DNA from: Sphingomonas sp. UBA4766
GTDB taxonomy: Bacteria; Pseudomonadota; Alphaproteobacteria; Sphingomonadales; Sphingomonadaceae
Length of the DNA: 5,430 nucleotides
Assembly (NCBI GenBank): GCA_002403415.1
Contig: DHHS01000009.1
Span: 5,502-10,931 of the forward strand
Direction: 5' to 3'
This document shows positions 1-3,554 of this stretch, piece after piece. The translations under genes and the position numbers were made by a program. Below the pieces are notes generated by a model. That model saw only the letters and a list, made by a program, of their open reading frames with translations. It had not been told where the DNA came from and did no database searches. How positions within the stretch are numbered: the first letter of the stretch is position 1; each line of letters opens with the position of its first letter.

Positions 1-256
1 ACTTGCCGGTGCCGTGATAGCCCTGCACCATCACGCGGCGGTTGTGCGCAAAGCCCGCGCAAATCGCGAGCGTGGTGTCGGCGTCGAACACATAAGCGGG
101 GTCGAGATCGGGCACGCGCTCATCCGCTTCGCTGAACGCGGGGACCTGCATATCGCTGTCGATGCCGAACAGGTCGCGCACGCGGACCATCTTGTCGGGC
201 GCGGCGAGGATCGTGGTCGCGCGGCTGTCGGGCTGGATGTTCGGGAGGTCGGTCAT
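1..256 (-). CDS. cobS: Cobaltochelatase subunit CobS (AAA+ ATPase), N-terminal part only
   Basis: CobS is the AAA+ ATPase subunit that, with CobT, drives CobN-dependent insertion of cobalt into the corrin ring in aerobic cobalamin synthesis; it is cytoplasmic. The 85 complete codons in the window carry the family's N-terminal signature: VRDLFGIDSD at about residues 25-34, VPAFSEADERVPDLDPAYVF at about 38-57, then RRVMVQGYHGTGK ending in the Walker A loop, where the left edge cuts the gene. The last partial codon begins with T, compatible with the expected Ser. The start is the ATG at 254-256, preceded by AAGG about 10 bases upstream; the next in-frame ATG (residue 23) would remove the variable leader only. 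A TATAAG at 275-280 on the minus strand could be a -10 box, but no good -35 accompanies it. Sphingomonads often lack a full B12 pathway, so the actual substrate in this host is uncertain (inference). Confidence 0.93.
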   Translation of the reverse strand, partial: MTDLPNIQPDSRATTILAAPDKMVRVRDLFGIDSDMQVPAFSEADERVPDLDPAYVFDADTTLAICAGFAHNRRVMVQGYHGTGK

Positions 257-380
257 GAAGCAGGTGCCTTTCGTCTTATATCCCCTAGCGCCACGCCGAC
301 CGCGAAGTCGAGATGCGTTCGCGCTGGCGCGTGAAATCTGTTAGAGGTCGCACACAACAAAACGATCGGAGACGCATGCG

Positions 381-800
381 ATGACGCAGGATGCACAGGG
401 CCCAGTAACCGGGCTGACCCCGCATATCACCATTGGCGACGGCCGGGGAGCGGAGGCCGTTGCGTTCTACACATCGGCCTTTGGCGGGGTCGAGCAAACG
501 CGGATGCTGGCCGATGATGGCAAAAGGTTGATGCACGCGCATCTGATCATCAACGGCGCGTCGCTGATGCTGCACGATGAGTTTCCCGAATATGTGCCGC
601 CCGAACAAGCCGATAGCGGGCCGCCGCGCGGCGTGGTGCTGCATTTGCAGGTCGATGACGCCGATGCGTGGTTCGCGCGCGCCGTGGCGGCGGGCGCGGG
701 CGTAAAAATGCCGCTTGCCGATCAATTTTGGGGCGACCGATATGGCCAATTGGTTGATCCGTTCGGCCACTCCTGGGGGATTGGTGCACCCCTGAAGTGA
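381..800 (+). CDS. VOC-family protein, PhnB-like (glyoxalase/bleomycin-resistance fold)
   Basis: A single-domain vicinal-oxygen-chelate protein of 139 residues, the usual length for the PhnB-like branch. The domain covers roughly residues 10-136: TPHITIGDG forms the first strand, AVAFYTSAFGG (26-36) is the typical first helix, MHAHLIINGASLMLHDE (51-67) is the central strand pair, and FWGDRYGQLVDPFGHSWGI (116-134) is the strongly conserved C-terminal signature. His15, His53 and His87 are candidate metal or substrate ligands, but I cannot assign them without a structure. Many members have no known reaction and are annotated as glyoxalase, bleomycin resistance or demethylubiquinone-methyltransferase-like on fold alone, so no substrate is proposed. 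The start at 381 has GGAGA at 368-372 with 8 bases of spacing; an out-of-frame ATG at 376 is too close to that site. The gene is followed after 31 bases by the DUF1428 gene and is probably co-transcribed with it. Confidence 0.9.
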   Translation: MTQDAQGPVTGLTPHITIGDGRGAEAVAFYTSAFGGVEQTRMLADDGKRLMHAHLIINGASLMLHDEFPEYVPPEQADSGPPRGVVLHLQVDDADAWFARAVAAGAGVKMPLADQFWGDRYGQLVDPFGHSWGIGAPLK

Positions 801-831
801 TGAGCGAAGGGCGCGACGAGAGGAAGAACCG

Positions 832-1185
832 ATGAGCTATATTGATGGATTTGTCATCGCTGTTGCCAACGACAAGCGCGCCGAGTTCATTGCGCATGCC
901 GAGCAGGTTGACAGGCTGTTCGTTGATTTCGGCGCGTTGCGCGTGGTTGAAAGCTGGAGTGATGAGGTGCCGCACGGGAATGTCACCGATTTCTACCGCG
1001 CTGTGCAGGCGCAAGACGATGAGGCAATTGTGTTCAGTTGGGTCGAGTGGCCCGACAAGGCAACGCGCAATGCCGGGATGGCAAAGCTGCGCGATCATCC
1101 GGCCATGACCGCGGGTCCGGTGCCTTTCGATGGCAAGCGAATGATCTTTGGTGGCTTTTCGACGGTTTATTCGATCGAGAAATGA
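832..1185 (+). CDS. DUF1428 family protein (E. coli YbaA-like)
   Basis: A cytoplasmic 117-residue protein of unknown function, full length for DUF1428. Family landmarks are all present: MSYIDGFVIAV at the N terminus, FGALRVVESWSDEVPHG (33-49), TDFYRAVQA (52-60), DEAIVFSWVEWPDKATRNAG (63-82), and the C-terminal PFDGKRMIFGGF (98-109). The family adopts a small ferredoxin-like dimeric alpha/beta-barrel fold; no reaction is established. The ATG at 832 has a good ribosome site, AGAGGAAG at 819-826, close to the start codon. It lies downstream of the VOC gene on the same strand and most likely shares its transcript. A tiny 11-codon frame bridges the two genes (see findings). It ends 20 bp from the stop of the opposing J-domain gene. 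Confidence 0.92.
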   Translation: MSYIDGFVIAVANDKRAEFIAHAEQVDRLFVDFGALRVVESWSDEVPHGNVTDFYRAVQAQDDEAIVFSWVEWPDKATRNAGMAKLRDHPAMTAGPVPFDGKRMIFGGFSTVYSIEK

Positions 1186-1205
1186 ACTCGACCCACCGGC
1201 TTGCC

Positions 1206-1811
1206 TCACCCAAAGGCCGGCGCGCCCTTTAACTGCTGATAAGCGGCGATCACCGCTTGCAGCTTTGCCTCAAAACGCCGGTCGCCGCCATTGCGGTCGG
1301 GGTGATATTGCCGCACCAGTGTTGAGTATCGGCTGCGCAGCGCGCGCCGATCCGCGTTGATCTCCAGCCCCAGCACTTTGAGCGCGCGCCGGTCGGCGTC
1401 GGACAAGGGGCGCCCGTCGGCCCGCATGGCGGGCGCTTGTGCCCGATAGCGCGCGCTGATCGCGTCGAGCGGATCGGCAAAATCGGCCCAGGCGGGTGGG
1501 CGATCGGTGCCGTTCGACGCAAAGGCGCGCGTCTCGCGTTCCCATCCGGCATAGGGGCGCTGGGCGTTGCTGATTTCCTCCGGCGTCATCCCGGCAAAGA
1601 AGTTGTAACGCGCATTGAATTCGCGAACATGGTCAAGGCACAACCAGCGATAGGGCGGCGGTCGGTCGCTCGGGCCGGGCCCCTGTTCGGCGGGTGCGCG
1701 AAATTCGCCCGGCTGGTCGCACCCTGCGACCGCGCAAGGGCGCCCGCTGCCCTCCACCCGGCCGTGAAAGCGCGCGCGGGGTCGGGCTTTCCTGTCATCG
1801 TCGTCCGTCAA
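1206..1811 (-). CDS. J-domain protein with C-terminal J domain and putative Cys/His metal site
   Basis: A cytoplasmic DnaJ-type co-chaperone expected to stimulate DnaK ATPase through its J domain. With the TTG start chosen here it has 201 residues. The J domain is at the C terminus (about 142-196): ALKVLGLEINADRRALRSRY, then the HPD motif at 170-172 in VRQYHPDRNGGDRRF, then the last helix AVIAAYQQLK. There is no Gly/Phe region and no canonical DnaJ zinc domain. The N-terminal half holds C26-x4-C31 and C58-x2-H61 around GEFRAP and WLCLDHVREFNARYNFF; this resembles a metal site, which is inference. No in-frame ATG precedes the conserved FHGRVEG segment. TTG at 1809-1811 has GGGGAA just upstream, whereas TTG at 1821-1823 (4 residues longer) has none. 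This J-protein type is commonly found beside bolA and cobS in alphaproteobacteria. Product call about 0.9; exact start about 0.6. Confidence 0.88.
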   Translation of the reverse strand: MTDDDDRKARPRARFHGRVEGSGRPCAVAGCDQPGEFRAPAEQGPGPSDRPPPYRWLCLDHVREFNARYNFFAGMTPEEISNAQRPYAGWERETRAFASNGTDRPPAWADFADPLDAISARYRAQAPAMRADGRPLSDADRRALKVLGLEINADRRALRSRYSTLVRQYHPDRNGGDRRFEAKLQAVIAAYQQLKGAPAFG

Positions 1812-1815
1812 GCAA

Positions 1816-1821
1816 TTCCCC
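1816..1821 (-). promoter_or_regulatory. Ribosome binding site of the J-domain gene (decides a TTG start)
   Basis: On the minus strand GGGGAA precedes TTG (1809-1811) by four to five bases. The alternative TTG at 1821-1823 overlaps this element and has no purine-rich stretch in front of it. The Shine-Dalgarno match therefore favours the shorter protein. Confidence 0.55.
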
Positions 1822-1837
1822 AAAGCGCGTATAACCA

Positions 1838-1856
1838 GTTTCAGCGCTGCTGAAAC
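1838..1856. promoter_or_regulatory. Perfect inverted repeat 1 in the divergent J-domain/bolA region
   Basis: GTTTCAGC (1838-1845) and GCTGAAAC (1849-1856) are exact reverse complements separated by GCT. It also contains the self-complementary core CAGCGCTG (1842-1849). It lies 27 bases upstream of the J-domain start codon, next to a possible minus-strand -10 (TTATAC, 1829-1834). The symmetry suits binding of a dimeric regulator, although a short RNA hairpin cannot be excluded. No regulator family is assigned. Confidence 0.6.
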
Positions 1857-1869
1857 AGGGGCGGTGCCC

Positions 1870-1887
1870 GTTCCACGTCAGTGGAAC
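1870..1887. promoter_or_regulatory. Perfect inverted repeat 2 in the divergent J-domain/bolA region
   Basis: GTTCCAC (1870-1876) and GTGGAAC (1881-1887) are exact reverse complements around GTCA. The arms resemble repeat 1: both fit GTTYCAS, a 4-5 base centre, then STGRAAC. The right arm falls where the -35 element of bolA would be. It does not match the alphaproteobacterial SOS box, which is built on direct GTTC repeats. Probable operator; regulator unknown. Confidence 0.6.
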
Positions 1888-1909
1888 AAACGACACAGCC
1901 GCTTATATA
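1881..1909 (+). promoter_or_regulatory. Possible bolA promoter
   Basis: TATATA at 1904-1909 is the best -10-like hexamer before bolA. Sixteen bases upstream is TGGAAC (1882-1887), a poor -35 match that overlaps the right arm of inverted repeat 2. Transcription from this -10 would begin close to the ATG at 1916, giving a leaderless or nearly leaderless message. Prediction by eye only. Confidence 0.35.
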
Positions 1910-1915
1910 GGGGTT

Positions 1916-2218
1916 ATGACCGCTGCTTCCACTGGCCCCGTCGCCACCGAAATCGCTGCCCGGCTGAGCGCTGCGCTCGCCCCGACCGTGCTGCACGTCA
2001 TCAACGACAGCGCGCATCACGCCGGGCATATGGGCGATGACGGATCGGGCGAATCGCACTTTACCGTCGTGATTGAAAGCGCTGCCTTTGCCGGGCAGTC
2101 GCGGTTGGTGCGGCAACGGCTCGTCAACCGCGCGCTGGGGGATTTGATGGCGGGCACCGTTCACGCGCTCGCCATTCGCGCGCGTGCCCCCGGCGAGTTG
2201 GGTGCAGACCCCGCATGA
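1916..2218 (+). CDS. BolA family protein
   Basis: BolA proteins are small cytoplasmic factors that pair with monothiol glutaredoxins around a [2Fe-2S] cluster and act in iron-sulfur handling, redox stress and, in enterobacteria, gene regulation. The 100-residue product has the whole family pattern: GPVATEIAARLSAALAP (7-23), VINDSAHHAGH (28-38), the GESHFTVVIESAAFAGQSRL block (45-64) and HALAIRARAPGE (83-94). His83 is the nearly invariant C-terminal histidine used for cluster binding; His34, His35 and His38 in the variable loop are further candidate ligands. The common RHR in the recognition helix is RQR here. The start at 1916 matches family length, but its only purine tract, AGGGG, ends two bases before ATG, too close for a normal Shine-Dalgarno site. 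It is divergent from the J-domain gene, and its stop overlaps the NUDIX start by four bases. No glutaredoxin gene is adjacent. This is the DnaJ/CobS-associated BolA of alphaproteobacteria rather than a certain orthologue of E. coli BolA. Confidence 0.92.
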   Translation: MTAASTGPVATEIAARLSAALAPTVLHVINDSAHHAGHMGDDGSGESHFTVVIESAAFAGQSRLVRQRLVNRALGDLMAGTVHALAIRARAPGELGADPA

Positions 2219-2661
2219 CCCGCGCCGAGCGGCCTGCCGCGCGCATCATCCTGCTCGATCCGTCGGGACGGGTGCTGTTGTTCCGCTTTGACCCCGATGA
2301 TCGGCCGCCCTTTTGGTGCACGCCGGGCGGCGCGCTTGATCCGGGCGAGGATTATCCGAGTGCGGCCCGCCGCGAATTGCGCGAGGAGACCGGGCTTGAC
2401 CTGGACCCCGGCCCCGAAATTGCCCGCCGCCAGGTCGAATTCATCACGATCGAAGGGGTGCCGGTGTCGGCGGATGAGCGTTATTTCCTGATCCGCGCGC
2501 CCGGTGACGCGATCGACACCGGCGGACATACCGCGCTGGAACAGCGGGTGATGACGCGCTGGCGCTGGTTTTCGCTCGCCGAACTGGCCGCGCTTGACGA
2601 GCATTATTTCCCTGAGGATCTTGCCGATCTTATCGCCCAAAATGCCGGAGCCGCCCAGTGA
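2215..2661 (+). CDS. NUDIX hydrolase
   Basis: NUDIX enzymes cleave nucleoside diphosphates linked to another group, using Mg2+ bound by the Nudix helix. The 148-residue protein is one domain of normal size. The Nudix box is complete at residues 39-61: G39, E45, then REL at 53-55 and the metal-binding REETGL at 56-61. It is preceded by WCTPGGALDPGE, a usual lead-in. RIILLDPSGRVLLFRFDPDD (10-29) forms the first strands, and RWFSLAEL (117-124) is the typical closing segment before the last helix. No substrate-specifying motif is evident, so it could act on oxidised nucleotides, a dinucleotide or a sugar nucleotide. ATG at 2215 overlaps the bolA stop as ATGA, which suggests translational coupling; its own stop overlaps the next start in the same manner. 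Confidence 0.92.
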   Translation: MTRAERPAARIILLDPSGRVLLFRFDPDDRPPFWCTPGGALDPGEDYPSAARRELREETGLDLDPGPEIARRQVEFITIEGVPVSADERYFLIRAPGDAIDTGGHTALEQRVMTRWRWFSLAELAALDEHYFPEDLADLIAQNAGAAQ

Positions 2662-3548
2662 CCGACGCTTTCCCGCAAGCGCGCATTGCCCTGCCCACCG
2701 GCGTTGCGCTCGATGTAGTGACGGCGGGCGATCCGGCGGCGCCCGCGATCATCTTGCTCCATGGCTTTCCCGAATCGCACCGCACCTGGCGGCACCAGAT
2801 ACCGGCGCTGGCCGAAACTCATTTCGTGATTGCGCCCGACCAGCGCGGCTTTGCGCGGTCCGACAAGCCCGTGGGCGTGGAGAATTACACCCCCGACAAG
2901 CCGGTCGCCGATTTGCTCGCGCTGGCAGATCATTTCGGCAAGGCGCGCTTTACACTCGTCGGGCATGACTGGGGCGGGGCGATTGCCTGGGCGGCGGCGC
3001 TCAACCATGCCGACCGGATCGATCGGCTGATTATCGTCAACGCGCCGCACCCGCTGATTTTTCAGCGCACGCTGTTCGACGATCCGGGCCAGCGCGCCGC
3101 CAGCCAGTATATCAGCGCCTTTCGCAATCCGGAGACTGAAGCGCGCATCGCCGCCAAGGGAGTGGAGGCGTATTTCGCGCAAACCTTTGTCGGGCATGGC
3201 GACCCGGTGGCGATGGCGGCGGAGATGCCCCATTACCTCGACCAATGGACTCAGCCGGGTGCGCTGACCGCGATGCTCAACTGGTATCGGGCAAGTGCGC
3301 TGATCGTCCCCGCGATGGACGAGGAGCCTGCGCGGCCTGCCTTCCTCGATGCACCTTTCCCGCCAATCGCCATGCCGGTGCTGGTGATTTGGGGGATGGG
3401 GGACAATGCGCTGCTGCCCTGCCAGTTGGAGGGGCTGGATGCGCTGGTGCCCGACCTCACGCTGGTGCGGGTGGCCGAGGCCGGGCACTTCGTGACCTGG
3501 GAAGCGCCCGGCGCGGTCAATGCGGCGATGCGCGCGTTTCTGGGATGA
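2658..3548 (+). CDS. Alpha/beta hydrolase, epoxide hydrolase type
   Basis: A 296-residue alpha/beta-hydrolase of the epoxide hydrolase/haloalkane dehalogenase group. HGFPES at 35-40 supplies the oxyanion-hole HGxP motif. GHDWGG at 102-107 places an Asp nucleophile (D104) at the elbow, pointing to this group rather than to serine esterases. D249 in WGMGDNAL is the likely acid and H277 in EAGHFVTWEAP the base. Y151 (SQYISAF) and Y210 (NWYRAS) sit where epoxide hydrolases carry the two cap-domain tyrosines that polarise the epoxide, favouring epoxide hydrolase over dehalogenase; fluoroacetate dehalogenase relatives remain possible. No signal peptide is seen, so it is probably cytoplasmic. The start is GTG at 2658, overlapping the NUDIX TGA as GTGA. 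This is the last gene of the bolA operon; the opposing acylase stop is only 6 bp away. The physiological substrate is unknown. Confidence 0.9.
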   Translation: MTDAFPQARIALPTGVALDVVTAGDPAAPAIILLHGFPESHRTWRHQIPALAETHFVIAPDQRGFARSDKPVGVENYTPDKPVADLLALADHFGKARFTLVGHDWGGAIAWAAALNHADRIDRLIIVNAPHPLIFQRTLFDDPGQRAASQYISAFRNPETEARIAAKGVEAYFAQTFVGHGDPVAMAAEMPHYLDQWTQPGALTAMLNWYRASALIVPAMDEEPARPAFLDAPFPPIAMPVLVIWGMGDNALLPCQLEGLDALVPDLTLVRVAEAGHFVTWEAPGAVNAAMRAFLG

Positions 3549-3554
3549 ACCCGC

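Noticed and set aside
311..335. GC-rich symmetric stretch upstream of the VOC gene considered as an operator
   Set aside because: Only about four bases per arm pair (CGCG), which is expected by chance at this base composition.
550..1209. 219-codon minus-strand open frame across the VOC and DUF1428 genes
   Set aside because: It is antisense to two recognised proteins, its C-terminal part is an Arg/Ala-rich low-complexity run, and no family motif is visible.
1196..1220. CCGGCTT/AAGGCCGG imperfect hairpin between the convergent DUF1428 and J-domain genes, considered as a terminator
   Set aside because: The stem is short with a bulged G, the loop is about ten bases, no T-run follows on either strand, and half of it lies inside the J-domain coding sequence.
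1437..1853. 138-codon plus-strand open frame over the J-domain gene
   Set aside because: It is antisense to a J-domain protein with a clear HPD motif and runs into the divergent control region; no domain or ribosome site supports it.
1870..1887. LexA/SOS box reading of the GTTCCAC...GTGGAAC repeat
   Set aside because: Alphaproteobacterial SOS boxes are direct GTTC-N7-GTTC repeats; here the halves are inverted and spaced differently, and no SOS gene is nearby.
2604..3488. 294-codon open frame antisense to the alpha/beta hydrolase
   Set aside because: It mirrors a well-supported hydrolase in GC-rich DNA, where antisense frames stay open because of codon bias. Its translation is rich in Arg, His and Gly and shows no recognisable domain.
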